From Neolentinus lepideus HHB14362 ss-1 (taxonomy: Eukaryota > Basidiomycota > Agaricomycetes > Gloeophyllales > Gloeophyllaceae), in NCBI GenBank assembly GCA_001632425.1, contig KV425580.1, positions 248,215-312,214 on the forward strand: DNA of 64,000 bases, given 5' to 3'. Both the position numbers and the translations under genes were made by a program. Each line of letters opens with the position of its first letter. Position 1 is the first letter of the stretch. The notes beneath the pieces were generated by a model, which did no database searches, was not told the origin of the DNA, and worked only from the letters and a program-made list of their open reading frames with translations. Shown here in pieces: positions 1 through 10,553 of the stretch.

Positions 1-1
1 G

Positions 2-271
2 CGGGACGACCCACAGGTGCTGGAGAAGCTGCAAATGCAGAAGCAGCGACCTGTCACCCCCGAGCATGGCGAGCGGCTCGCCGGCGAGCTAGGGGCTGTG
101 AAATATGTAGAATGCTCAGCCCTGACGCAAAACGGACTGAAGAACGTGTTCGATGAGGTGAGCGCAGATCCTGGATGTGATCGTGTGACTTGTTTATTCG
201 GACAATTCGCCTTCCAGGCTATCGTTGCTGCGCTCGAACCCCCGTCGTGTAGAAGAGAAATCATTGTATGA
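2..271 (+). CDS. cdc42: Cdc42 small GTPase, 3' part (5' end outside window), aberrant C-terminus
   Basis: Only the last part of a Rho-family GTPase gene is in the window. The reading frame starts at base 2, runs to 157, then a 60-nt intron (158-217, GTGAGC...CAG), then 218-271. The protein contains [19 protein letters not shown] joined to AIVAALEPP, which is the Cdc42 signature; Rac would read SALTQRGLKTVFDEAI. Cdc42 is the membrane-bound polarity switch that drives actin assembly through formins and PAK kinases. What is odd: after EPP the frame ends in SCRREIIV and a stop, so there is no C-terminal CAAX cysteine for prenylation and no lysine-rich tail. The DNA just downstream (about 246-276) still looks like a normal tail ([11 protein letters not shown]) in another frame, interrupted by TAG and not followed by a stop. 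It may be a decaying copy, a sequencing error, or a gene with a further 3' intron. Confidence 0.85.
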   Translation, partial: RDDPQVLEKLQMQKQRPVTPEHGERLAGELGAVKYVECSALTQNGLKNVFDEVSADPGCDRVTCLFGQFAFQAIVAALEPPSCRREIIV

Positions 272-762
272 TTCTCAAGTACTCTCTAACGATGCGGAAT
301 CACCCTATCCACTGTTTACGATCACATCATCACATCACGTTCTTCTATATGTCCTATTGCATTCCGATTGTTACTACTGAAGACAGAATTATCAGACCAC
401 CCTCTACTTGACTGCCTTATCCATTTTCACACTTCCTCTCTCATTTTTCTCCGAGGAGGCCTGCCTGAGCAACCGTGCGCACACCCCTTGTCTTTTCCGG
501 TCCTTGTACAGCAGCAATTGCTACCAATCACAGAGCGGCTCTGCAAATTTGTTCGAGCCGGCAAAGCTCCCCTTCCCGGCAGCGTCTAGCTCCGAGACGC
601 ATATCTCCGCGGACATGGGACACTCCATCACTGGTCACTACGGCGCACGCGTCTAACAATGATTGAGATCATAATCGATTTAACTAGCCGCTGATACTTG
701 TACAATCTGATTTAATACGCATATGCAGTACGTATTCTAGTAGAGGTTTCGATCGAATCAGC
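272..762. other. Intergenic, no gene seen
   Basis: 491 bases between the 3' ends of the Cdc42 gene and the convergent GST-like gene. Short open frames here have no fungal protein character and no coherent splice pattern. The first part may be 3' UTR or, if the Cdc42 tail is spliced differently, may hide a last exon. I could not find a convincing CAAX-encoding exon. Confidence 0.5.
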
Positions 763-1706
763 TTAGTGCAGGCCCCCTGCGTACACCTTCTTCCAGCTAG
801 CCCTCTCAACCCAAGCATTCCAGTAATAAACTACCCTCTGCGGGACCGGCTCTCCCAATTCCTTCTCGAGGACCTTCACGCCGTCTTTCTTATTCTCCCC
901 ACCAACGACGAACGTGATGCGCGCCAACCACGCGCCCAGATGGAAATCATCCTCGCCGGGGCGCTCACCGCCCAAGAACGTCTTGTCCTTCGGCAGAGTC
1001 GCAGGCAAAATCTGTAGTATGAAAGAACGCAGGGAGACCCAGTGCTTCTGTGACTGCGCGAAGAACCCTGCCTTCGCGTCGGCGGGGGCCTTGCCTTTGT
1101 AGATAGCAAGCAGGCCGCCATTGCCTGTGATCTTCGCGTCGTAGAAGGACTTGAACGGGGCGGCATCGGAGGTGGCGGAGTGGGTGGTCAGGGCGTTTTG
1201 GCGGTTCTCCAGGAAAGTGAAGGGGAAGCCGGAGGCCTTGGCGGAGAGCTCGGCGTCGTCGCGTGCGAGAAGGAAGGCGAAGTTGGGGTCGTACTGGTCG
1301 TCGTGGATTTTCTCGATGAAGGAGGGGGTTCCTGGGGTGACTTTAATGGAAGCGCTTTCGACGAGGTACTTTGTAACGTCTGCGGTACTGTTGTAGAGTT
1401 TCCCATCAGCTGTCTGGAGAGTGGGGAGCGTCGCGTTGGGGTTCTGGCATTTCAATCGATTATCAGCCGCCATACTTGTGTGAATGCAGAAGTACTAACG
1501 AGTTTGAGGAAGGATGGCTTGAAGTTCTCGCCTTCCGCGAGATTGACGACTTTGTTCGCCACTTGCTCGTCCGTGTAGCCAAGCTCAGCTAGAGCAAGCT
1601 CCGGTACGGCAGCCCAGACGGACGCGCCAAAGGTGTATAATGTGGCCTATTGTAGCCACATTAGTTTGCGTGACAGCGTTATGGGATGTGCGCCTACCTG
1701 AGACAT
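763..1706 (-). CDS. Glutathione S-transferase-like protein (thioredoxin-fold N-terminus, GST C-domain)
   Basis: Three exons on the minus strand: 1706-1698 (only M-S-Q), 1646-1500 and 1443-763, giving about 278 residues. All junctions are in phase with GT...AG introns (GTAGGC...ATAG and GTTAGT...CCAG). The N-terminal part (ATLYTFGASVWAAVPELAL, then EGENFKPSFLKLNPNATLP) is the GST thioredoxin-like half, with the usual NPNxTLPTL loop before the bound-glutathione strand. The C-terminal part is helical with LGGERPGEDDFHLGAWLARI, the conserved N-capping/aspartate region of GST C-domains. It probably conjugates or reduces electrophiles, or serves as a non-catalytic GST-fold protein; substrate is unknown. 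It resembles the GST-like proteins common in basidiomycetes more than a classical omega or theta class. The 9-nt first coding exon is easily missed by gene callers. Confidence 0.8.
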
Positions 1707-2794
1707 CTTGCAATTAGAAGGTTATATGGAAGACTTGTAAGCGAAGGCTGAAAGATGTTATTGCAGTCGTCGGGCCAGCAACGAGTGCCTTTTTATATTC
1801 TGGCCCGCCGAAGGCACGATCGCTGCTGGAGATGGTGGTGGCCAGCGGCTTCCTGGTCAGCCACTAGCCTGCCATCCCGTGACCAATTAGGTGACCCATT
1901 AGACTTGGCGACATATGGGTGCGACAAACGTAGCTCCGGCGACGAATCCAACCATCGAAACTTGATCGCGTATTGGGGATATCACCCTATCTCGGGCGTC
2001 CCGGAAACTGTATTGCTAATCAGGATAGCCCCGCCCTCATCATGGCGTGATTAACTGTGCCAACAGCGAGTAAGACCGCTCGATGGTGCAATAATCTCAT
2101 TAAGTCCGAACAGAACTGCTTATCCAGCACAACCGGGCACGCGTTACGTGCACGTGCTGCGTCTCCTGGATGCATAAAGAACTCTGAAGTCCAACGATTT
2201 TGATATGGATGAGGCAGCCATATGTGTTGTGATATTATATAGGGAACATAACGCCGTTTGTAAAGTGAGTGGGTATCATTGGATTATTTCAAGATCTCTC
2301 GGTGACCAATATGGTCAAGTAGCTATTAAATCGTGATCCGTTGTCAAGATTTCTAGTCTTGTGATTCCATCTAGTCAACGATGAAGGCCAACTATAGCAT
2401 GTCTCAAAGGTTCATCGAATCTGAGTATTTTCCATGTTATCTTCACGATGCGATCCTGTCCAGCCTCTCTTCGCTAAAAGTGTCCCGGGTCATAACATAA
2501 GTTCACACTCCGATTTCCACTTTTAGACTAAAATTCTGGTCCCGGGGGAGTGGCACGTGAACCAATTTGCTGACGAGAGCGCGAACGCGAACGCGCAATC
2601 GATTGGTAGTGACGTAACCCGATTTGTCGCAACAGAAGGTCAGCGTGTCAGACAGCTGCAGGCAGGCCATATTTAAGTCTACGATAATCAACGCTGGCGT
2701 CCCTCAAGTTCCTTACTCTGGTTCCCCCCAGGCCAAAAGTCACGTCCGCCCCTTCTCTTAGACTTTCACACGTGAGTTGTATGCGTTATGTAGG
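1707..2794. other. Intergenic, divergent upstream region of GST-like and glutathione reductase genes
   Basis: About 1.1 kb between two divergent starts. No coding pattern with introns can be read. The two flanking genes both handle glutathione, so shared oxidative-stress control is possible, but I see no motif strong enough to name. A GTGAGT at 2772 followed by a TAG just before the 2795 ATG could be a small 5' UTR intron. Confidence 0.4.
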
Positions 2795-4659
2795 ATGTAC
2801 AGGTTTCTGACAAGGTGTCGCAAGATTACACGCGCCTTTGCCAGTACTAGTATTGCCAGAATGCCCCCCATCACGAAACCCGGGCAGGACAGATACGACT
2901 ACATCTGTATCGGTGGTGGAAGTGGCGGTATAGCTTCGTCTGTGAGTACTGACCATTGAAGACGCATCCTAAGTAGTCATGCGCGCATGTAGCGTCGTGC
3001 TGCGCAATATGGCAAGAAAGTAGCCTTGATAGAGGTCACTGATAGACTTGGCGGGACATGTGTTAACGTCGGTGAGTGCATGTTGCACGATTCGACACGG
3101 ATCTCAAATGCTCACGGTGGTCTACCACACCAGGTTGTGTCCCGAAGAAGGTTGGCTTAGTGTCATTCTTGTCTGACATAAGTCTAACCCTCTCCAGATC
3201 ATGTGGCATGCAGCCGACATTGCTGAAAAGATAAGACACGCGAAAAACTACCAGTTCCAAGGCCCCGGTATCGGTTCGCCTCAATTCGATTGGAAGACTT
3301 TCAAGCCGCAGCGGGACGCGTACATTCGCAGGTTGAACGGCATCTACGACAGCAATCTGAGCAAGGATGGCGTCGAGTACCACCACGGCCGCGCTCGCTT
3401 AGTCGCCAAAGACAAGGTGGAGGTCACCCGGCCAGACGGCTCCAAGTACACTCTCGAAGGGGACAACATCACCATTGCTGTCGGCGGTCGGCCGACGATT
3501 CCTTCCGATGACAAGATCCCTGGGGCGTCACTTGGGACCAACTCGGACGGCTTCTTCGACTTGGAAGAGCAGCCAAAGCGAGTTGCCGTCATTGGCGCCG
3601 GTTACATCGCCGTGGAGCTCGCGGGCGTCTTGCACACCCTTGGCAGCGAGACGCACGTCCTCATCCGGCACGACAAGGTCCTCCGGACGTTCGACCCCAC
3701 TCTACAGGAGACCCTGACGAACTGGATGGAGCACACTGGCATCAACATCCACAAGAACACCAACATCACCCGTGTCGAAGGCCAAAAGGGCTCTCCTCTG
3801 ACGCTGCACACTGATAAGGGTGAGAAGATCGAGGTTGATTTCCTCCTGTGGGCGATTGGGCGGCACGCCAACACGGAGAATTTGGGTCTGGAAGAACTAG
3901 GTATTGAGTTGGACAAGAAGGGCGATGTCGTCGTGGACAAGTACCAGAACTCGAACGTCAAAGGCATATATGCTATTGGTGACGTTGCGGGCAAGGCGCT
4001 CCTCACGCCTGTGGCAATTGCCGCTGGTCGCCGGTTGTCGAACAGGTTGTTTGGGCCGGAGCAGTACAAGGATGAGTTCTTGGACTACTCTAATATTCCT
4101 ACTGTGGTCTTCTCGTGCGTGTTTCGTGGCTTCTCACCTGACTGGGCACCAACACGGCCATAGACATCCACCTATTGGTACTGTTGGCTTGACGGAGCCT
4201 GAAGCGAGGGAAAAGTATGGTGACGCTGTGAGGATCTGTGAGTCCTATGTCTCCTGCTGATCCCGTCCCTGATAATTTCTGACCCTCACGACTCAGACAA
4301 ATCATCGTTCAGGGCGCTCTACTTCTCTATGGTCGATGAGGATCACAAGGAGCCCACAGTGTACAAGCTAATTGTTCAGGGCCCTGAGGAGCGTGTTGTC
4401 GGGATCCACATGATCGGACTGGGCAGTGATGAGGTGACACAGGGCTTTGGCGTGGCTGTCAAGATGGGAGGTCAGTGTTCCATACAAGTTACAAGGAGTG
4501 TTTGGGGGCAGTGTGCTGATCCGTACATGTGTAGCACGTAAGAAGGATCTGGATGATACGGTCGCTATTCATCCTACTTCTGCTGAGGGTATGTCGGTTT
4601 ATAGGATCGGTCTACTGGTGCTGACGGTATTTTGTGTAGAACTCGTTACACTCCGGTAA
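2795..4659 (+). CDS. glr1: Glutathione reductase (NADPH)
   Basis: Eight exons read in phase: 2795-2941, 2993-3071, 3134-3150, 3198-4114, 4164-4237, 4297-4470, 4535-4588, 4640-4659; 493 residues. It reduces GSSG to GSH with NADPH and FAD. Visible motifs: the FAD Rossmann loop GGGSGGIAS near residue 40, the redox disulfide GGTCVNVGCVPKK, the NADPH loop GAGYIAVELAG, the FAD-binding GIYAIGDVAG, and the C-terminal interface HPTSAEE with the catalytic His. The 17-nt third exon carries the second redox cysteine (GCVPKK), and the last coding exon is 20 nt. Two in-frame starts exist: 2795 gives an Arg-rich, acid-free leader typical of mitochondrial import; 2861 gives a cytosolic form starting MPPITKPG. 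Dual targeting is known for yeast Glr1 and is inferred here. Confidence 0.95.
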
Positions 4660-5105
4660 ATGGGACGTGGGGTTGAGTGTGGGACGAGCAGGCAAGAATC
4701 ATGATTATAGATTAGCATTATGTAGCCGTATAGATATCGAATGTAATACAGTTGGGATGGAACGAAGGGTCGGGTTCATAACATATGGTTTACGTGTGGA
4801 CGTTCCCTAGGTGCCTCGTCTTATACGCAGAACACCGTCAGTGCTGCCCCCATAGGGCTTGCAGCGACAGCGCCGTAACAACCAGTGGTAGAGTGCTTCG
4901 CGGTCCGCAAGATGGTTACTACCGTGAGTGAGAACGCCACAGCCACAGTTGTGGCACGCTGGAAGTGACGCAACGTCACGCGTGAACGCGATCGACAGTT
5001 GTCTCTCAGCCACATCCATTCCTCGGTGGCCGACTCGCCACTACTTCCGTGCTCTCCTTGTCTACCTACCTGACTCCGAAGGCAAAACGCCCACAACACC
5101 CCGTC
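4660..5105. other. Intergenic, no gene seen
   Basis: 446 bases between glutathione reductase and HAT1, both on the plus strand. It must hold the 3' UTR of the first gene and the promoter of the second. No conserved coding frame or repeat was noticed. Confidence 0.4.
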
Positions 5106-7038
5106 ATGGCGGACTGGACGTGCAGCTCGAACGAGGCGCTTACTTTATCCTTGGGTTAGTCGCAGTCTGAGAGCGGTTTGGTTGTATCTGACGCGTGTCT
5201 TGCACTGCTACGACTCTAACTTTGCACCGTTGGACTGTGTGAACTATATGCGACTATGAAGTGCGCGCTGAGGCGGACGAGGAAGTTCTGGCGGAGGACG
5301 AGTCTTACGAGGGTTTTCATCCGACATTCACATACCCGGTGAGTGTGTTGTCTATTTCCGCAGTTGAAGTCTCAGCCAATAGTTACTTGGAACCCTACCT
5401 GCAGATATACGGGGAAGAAGAGACAATATATGGATACAAGGACCTTGTTATTGACGTCTGTGCACTTCCTTCTGCTCCTACCCTCCGGCCTGATTCCACC
5501 AGGACCCTATAGTTAAAGTTCACGTCCGGATCGCTCGCGCAGTGTCTCTCAGTGAAATGGTCAGAGAAACTGGAGTCCTCGTCGACAGTGGACGATGTCG
5601 AGAGCACGCTGAGCAAGTTCATTCCCGAAGGTTAGTCTCGACTTTTGATCAGGAATCATGCGCACAGTCAGACATCCGCGCCGTACGGCATAGACCATTA
5701 TAAGATAGAGGACACATTTGTTGGCCGCGTAGAGCTCGAAGCCACTTCGTTCCAGCCCTCTGGTGAAAAGATATTCTCGTATAAGCGCCGGTCTCCTGCA
5801 GCTTCGGGAAAGGGCAAAGCGGTTTTATCGCAGGACGCGTTAGATCCCGAGGACCCTGACACGATTGTTTATGAGGTGTACCATGTGAGCTATTAACCAG
5901 CTATGTCTCTCGGAGTGGTGTAAAGGGGATGGGTGATTGATGATATTTTACAGGCGACGTGGAACACACCTGGGTTCCGGGAATATCATCGGCGGATGCA
6001 GTTATTCATATTGCTATATATTGAAGGTGGCTCGTATATAAATGAAGAGGAGGATTCATGGGAGTTTGTCGTTCTGTCAGCTCCTATGCGCTCGTTATTC
6101 TCGGTGCACACGCTGACAATCTCTGGGTTATAGATATGAAAGACGAAAACGAAAAGACGTTACGAATACACCGACGTATCATTTTGTTGGATATTCGTCC
6201 CTATATCCCTTCTATTGCTACCCAGAAAGAGTGAGAATGAGACTCAGGTATGCTTCTTCTTTATCCGTTCCATTCCAATCAACATCCATTTCTGTGTGCA
6301 GCCAATTCGTCATCCTCCCTCCGTACCAACGCCAAGGACATGGCTGTACGTCACTCCCAGTAGTCTCCCAGGTACTACACCTTTTCTCACGGCATATTCC
6401 CCTGCAGCAAAACTATACACTGCAATTTATCAATTCGTTCAGTCCCGACCAGACATAGCCGAACTAACCGTGGAAGATCCCGCAGAAGCCTTTGAGGACC
6501 TCCGGGACGTCAACGACCTCAAAATGCTCTTGAGTCATAAAGAATTCATGGGCGAAGCCTTGGGCTCAGATGTCTCTGCCGGCGGCGGGAAGGTGACCAA
6601 ACGCAAACGTGCGGCGAAAGGCAAGTTTGGTCCGCCTGCAGACCAAGCATGGGTGGAGAAGTGGAGGCGGGAGTTGAAGATGGCTGGGGTAAGTTAGCAT
6701 CGTGTCTCTGATTCGTAAACTATGATTACTGACAGTGGGATGATTGCAGCGCCAATTCTCTCGTCTTATCGAGATGCTCGTTCTACTGCATATGGACCCT
6801 GTCGATACTGTGGTTGCGAAGGCGTACCGCCTACAAGTTAAAGAACGGATATACCGCTTTAACTTTGTAAGTTTTCTTCCTTTCCTTGCAGCGAAGCTTT
6901 TCGGAGTGCTCAATTGCATACTATCATTCGTAGGAGGTGCTGGCTCAGATGGAAAAGCCAGAGCGGCAGGAAAAGCTCGAGGAGACGTTCCAGAGTGTCC
7001 GGAAGGATTACCTCCGAATATTGTCAAGCGTCCGGTGA
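5106..7038 (+). CDS. hat1: Histone acetyltransferase type B catalytic subunit HAT1
   Basis: Eleven exons in phase: 5106-5154, 5262-5338, 5405-5455, 5513-5630, 5694-5884, 5954-6075, 6134-6247, 6302-6345, 6408-6688, 6750-6866, 6934-7038; 422 residues. HAT1 acetylates newly made histone H4 on K5 and K12 before chromatin assembly, with an RbAp46-type partner. Visible family blocks: the start MADWTCSSNEAL, FTYPIYGEEETIYGYKDL, then the acetyl-CoA site QFVILPPYQRQGHGSKLY with the R/Q-x-x-G-x-G pyrophosphate loop, and TVEDPAEAFEDLRDVND, the conserved catalytic-region stretch. The C-terminus (FSRLIEMLVLLHM...) matches the Hat1 helical tail. One donor is GTCTGT (5456) and one is GTCAGC (6076); both were chosen because they restore the conserved reading. 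A K/R-rich insert (about VTKRKRAAKGK) after the catalytic domain could serve nuclear import. Confidence 0.95.
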
Positions 7039-7383
7039 ACCTGTGTAATGTGTTTATATACATGATATGAGATAGGTTCAAATATCGGTTGCTGATACAT
7101 CAAGTACGCGGTCAGATATCTGACTTCACTCTTGGGGCTCGAAGAGACTTCCACGGGCCCATCGCGAGATATTCCTGCTCCACGTCTCCTTGGCCCGTGC
7201 TACCTCTGGTCCGATTAGGGGGTCCATGTGAAACATGAGTTGCCTGGACCATAGTTTCATGGACAGGCCATCTTCGGATGGCAATGCAAAAAACAGGAGC
7301 GCTACTCCTGCTGGGTCACTGTGATGCAGGGCCGTCAGAACGCGCCGGCGGCGACCCGCGGTCAGGATTTAGAGTTGTACGCA
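7039..7383. other. Convergent intergenic region
   Basis: 345 bases between the 3' ends of HAT1 (+) and the MYND gene (-). Only 3' UTR material is expected; nothing else was seen. Confidence 0.4.
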
Positions 7384-8093
7384 CTACTCCGTGACATCTC
7401 GCGCCAATACTGGATGCAGTGAGGAGACCCAGGACGCTCGCGGTATCCAGAAGAGGCGAGAATATGTTGGGCTATCCATGTAAGGATACTTAATGTTGAA
7501 GACGACGCCGCCTTTGTCGCCAGTCTCGAGGAATTTTTCAACCTGCCGCATACCCGTCAGGATAATGGATACAGGGTACAAATATGAGGGAAGACATACT
7601 GCGTATCTAGTAACATCAGCGAAGTCAAGGTTGTTTGCGAAGGTTCTTGCTGCCATGCAGTCGGCGTCCCGTCCATCCAAAGGGCACAAGACGATCCTTT
7701 GGGTGGCCGGAGCGTGCCTTCCGTAGATTGCGGGCCTGAGTTCTTCGAGCCGTGTCATAACGTCGTCCATGTCCGGGAGGTTTTGATTGTCTCTCAACGT
7801 CTTGCAGATGGGCTTGTGAACCCTCCAGTGCGCTACCTGTGTACGATGTCCAAAATATCAGAGTACAGCACCTGATGCTTTCTGGCCGGATCAATATTGA
7901 ATAACCTGGCATTCTTTCGAGCAACTAGAATTATATGTAAGTATCTGAGCGATAGTCATTCTCCAAAGGAGTGTCGAAACATGACATACTATGAGACTTT
8001 CTTGCACGCGCCACACTTCATGAACTTCGTTTCTTGAGCGCGTTGGCTGCATTCAGGATTTTGACAATTTAATGTGGCCTTTTTCGGAGCCAT
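7384..8093 (-). CDS. Small MYND-type zinc-finger protein
   Basis: Exons 8093-7990, 7924-7906 (19 nt), 7836-7600 and 7542-7384; about 172 residues. The first two introns are needed to make the zinc finger: ...MKCGACKKVSYC, SKECQ, then VAHWRVHKPICK together give the Cys/His spacing of a MYND finger (C-x2-C...YCS-x2-CQ-x2-HW-x2-HK-x2-C). The last intron (7599-7543, 57 nt, GTATGT...GCAG) is in frame, so a longer version without splicing is possible. MYND fingers bind proline-rich peptides in partner proteins. Downstream of the finger lies a domain with ATQRIVLCPLDGRDADC and KYPYMDSPTYSRLF, which I do not recognise; small MYND-plus-unknown-domain proteins are very numerous in agaric genomes. Confidence 0.8.
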
Positions 8094-8925
8094 GTTTGCA
8101 GCGGAAGATATGGAAGATACGGAAGAGGACAACAGGGAATGGCTGAAATCCTTTTGAGCGTAACGTGTCACACGGTGAAATTGCCCGACGCGATCATCCC
8201 TAATTGTACAGGCACCTTTTTAAGTTGCCATGTTACAGATCACGCGATTTGTGACCTATTTCATGGTGGCGCGCCGCGGCGTCTCTTCATGTCCAACTAG
8301 GTCCCCCTCGTCTCTCCAACCGACAGAAATATACTGCTATTGCACCGTCATCGCGTGTTTTGTGCAAGACCAGTTAACATCGCCCGGCGCCATTTTTACC
8401 CGCAACATGTACAGCTGTCCCATCACATATGACATAATGAGATGCAAGATGTTTTTGCTCTGATATATAGTTTGTGCCTTCACCCAAATCGTCTTGGAGG
8501 AAGAGGCTATGGTTGCCAATTAGTACTTGACCCCTTTCGCCTCTTTTCATCCTGATAAAACTCGAATGGAAGTTCCTTGATTATAACTCTAGACGCCTGC
8601 CACACCTGCTATGAGATTTATAAAGTAATTATTATTTATTCGCTGGGCTATGGGGACCTTTCCTCTGTACCAGTGTTTTCGTTATCGACTGTATTGTACC
8701 GAATGTTTCGAACCCGCGTGCTTGTAATATTCCACTCTGTAGCTCAGCGATCGCGCTCGTGTGGCAAGACTGACCCTGAACATACCGATCGTGTCATCGA
8801 TCAATGAGTGCAGCCGTAGAACTAGCGACCGGTCCTTCCTGGTACAAGCCCGAGCTCCCGAGGCCTATGCGTATCCTGTACCCAATAACATCAATCCAAG
8901 ACAGGAGACTACAAGCAAATAAGAT
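8094..8925. other. Intergenic, no gene seen
   Basis: 832 bases upstream of the MYND gene and downstream of PDX1. Short AT-rich frames only. A T-loop-like stretch near 8707-8720 was looked at and rejected as tRNA. Confidence 0.4.
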
Positions 8926-10135
8926 CTAAATTAATCCGTCCAAGTAGTCTACGGATGTATCTCTAGGTTTGGCAGGAGGGGGGATGGGGACTTCTACGAT
9001 GGAGGGCGTAGAGGGGAGGTAGTCGGAGATGATGGAGTCGAAGTCATATGCGACCTTGGGAGCTGTTGGGTAGGGGAAAGGCAATGAGCTCTTACTAAGG
9101 GAGGGCGATATAGGGTGGAACGCGTACCCGCGGACGTGCGAGCCTTGACTGATGCTTGCAGCATATTGGACACAATGAGTCTCCGTAATGCCGGACCGTC
9201 GAGAGGCTGGAGAAAACCCAATTGTCAGACTGACTACTTCTCAAAAAGAACGAAAACAGCCTCACCTCATCCTTGACCTCTGGCTTCTTCCCAATCGGGT
9301 CAGGCTTCTTCACCGCCTCCTTATACGTTCCCGTGGGGCTGGATGCTTTACCAAGGAACGCAAGCACATCACCTTTGGTCAACATCCCTCTGACACCCGT
9401 GCCCATGATCTTGCTGAGATCTGGAACGTCGTTCTCCTGCAGCAGCCGGAGAACAGACGGGAACAACGGGCGCGAGTGCTCAATGTCCTTATGTGGTTTC
9501 GACGGTGCGGGACCGGAGGGGCCGGGGGATTTCGCTTCAGCCGCTGAGGGCTGGGGTGCAGCTGGCTTGGAGGGCTCTGGCGGTGGTGCAGAGGAGCCCT
9601 CTTTGGGTACATCGAGATTCGAGATGTCATCACCCTCTTCAGCTAGGAGAGCAATTACTTTCCCTACGGGAATGTTTTTGGTGCCATCCGAGGCCTGAAA
9701 TGTATAAGGAATGAGCGCAGGAGGAGAGCGGTAAGTCTTACCAGAATCTTTCCCAGAACACCATCGTCCTGGGCTTCAACATCAATGGTGGCCTTGTCTG
9801 TTTCCTAGGGAAACAGTCAGCTCACTCCAGCACAAACAAGCTATACTTCGTGACACACGATTTCGAGTAGGACGTCACCCGCGGAGAAAGAGTCGCCCTC
9901 CTTGACCTTCCAGTTGGCAATTCCACCTTCAGTCATTGTAGGAGACATAGCTGGCATCTGTAAGTTGGTAACCGCTAGCCGTGCGGATGTTGAGTGCAGC
10001 CCTGAAGGTATGTATTGCTGTCAGCAAGTTCACACCGGTTCTGTAAGTCCAGTGGACAGAACGCGTACCTCTTCGACGAGCCACTTGGCGCGTAGCCTGG
10101 CGGAGCGACGACGAGCATCGTACGCTGAAAGACAT
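8926..10135 (-). CDS. pdx1: Pyruvate dehydrogenase complex protein X (E3-binding protein)
   Basis: Exons 10135-10069, 10001-9859, 9804-9742, 9694-9266, 9206 to about 9150, and a last exon ending at stop 8928-8926. The start [20 protein letters not shown] is a good mitochondrial presequence. It is followed by the lipoyl domain ([26 protein letters not shown] with the lipoyl Lys), a Pro/Ala-rich linker, and the E3-binding domain ([19 protein letters not shown]...[16 protein letters not shown]). There is no 2-oxoacid acyltransferase catalytic domain with its HxxxDG motif, which separates it from the E2 subunit. It tethers dihydrolipoamide dehydrogenase to the complex. The end ([13 protein letters not shown]...DYLDGLI) is in another frame from [17 protein letters not shown]; a donor/acceptor pair at about 9170-9100 must join them, but no single choice is clean (59 nt GTCAAG...TAAG fits the phase). 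Confidence 0.88.
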
Positions 10136-10553
10136 TGTAGATGAGATTGCCAGAGCCGCCGCTGACCAAAGAGTTGAAGGACACAGAGGTAGGGAGCGGA
10201 CCGCACTCCATTTCGCGTCGGGGAGAAACGTGGGTCCAGGCCACGCGAGGATCCTCCTTTAGGCAGCGGCGGTTGCCGGTGGTTCCGTCGGACAGCTCGC
10301 TCAGGCTGTGTGCATTGCACGAGTTCTCTCTACTACATAGCTTGTCTTCTTTTACTGGTACGAATGTCGTCGGCCTAGTTGACTGCTGTTGCTTTGATTC
10401 TGTCATGCTTTTGTGTCTGCTCTCTTTTCCTGCCGCTGCATAGCCAATTTTCTGGACCACCTAGGACCTACAACTTCAAATATCAATTCAATATCCCCGT
10501 CTTGACGGCCGGACACTCTTGTGGCATTCCCCAAGAGGAGCACAGCTTGACCG
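10136..10553. promoter_or_regulatory. Divergent upstream region PDX1 | SCAP homologue
   Basis: 418 bases separate the two opposite start codons. The region must hold both promoters. No sterol element or other motif can be named with confidence. Confidence 0.4.

Noticed and set aside
2..271. Assignment as Rac1 rather than Cdc42
   Set aside because: The text [23 protein letters not shown] matches Cdc42; Rac has KTVFDEAIRAVL followed by a longer basic tail.
1755..2054. 100-residue open frame upstream of glutathione reductase
   Set aside because: No conserved text, no signal or domain, and no compatible exons around it.
8695..8725. GGGTTCGAA-like T-loop (minus strand), possible tRNA
   Set aside because: The stem on either side does not pair and no anticodon arm or acceptor stem fits at the right distance.
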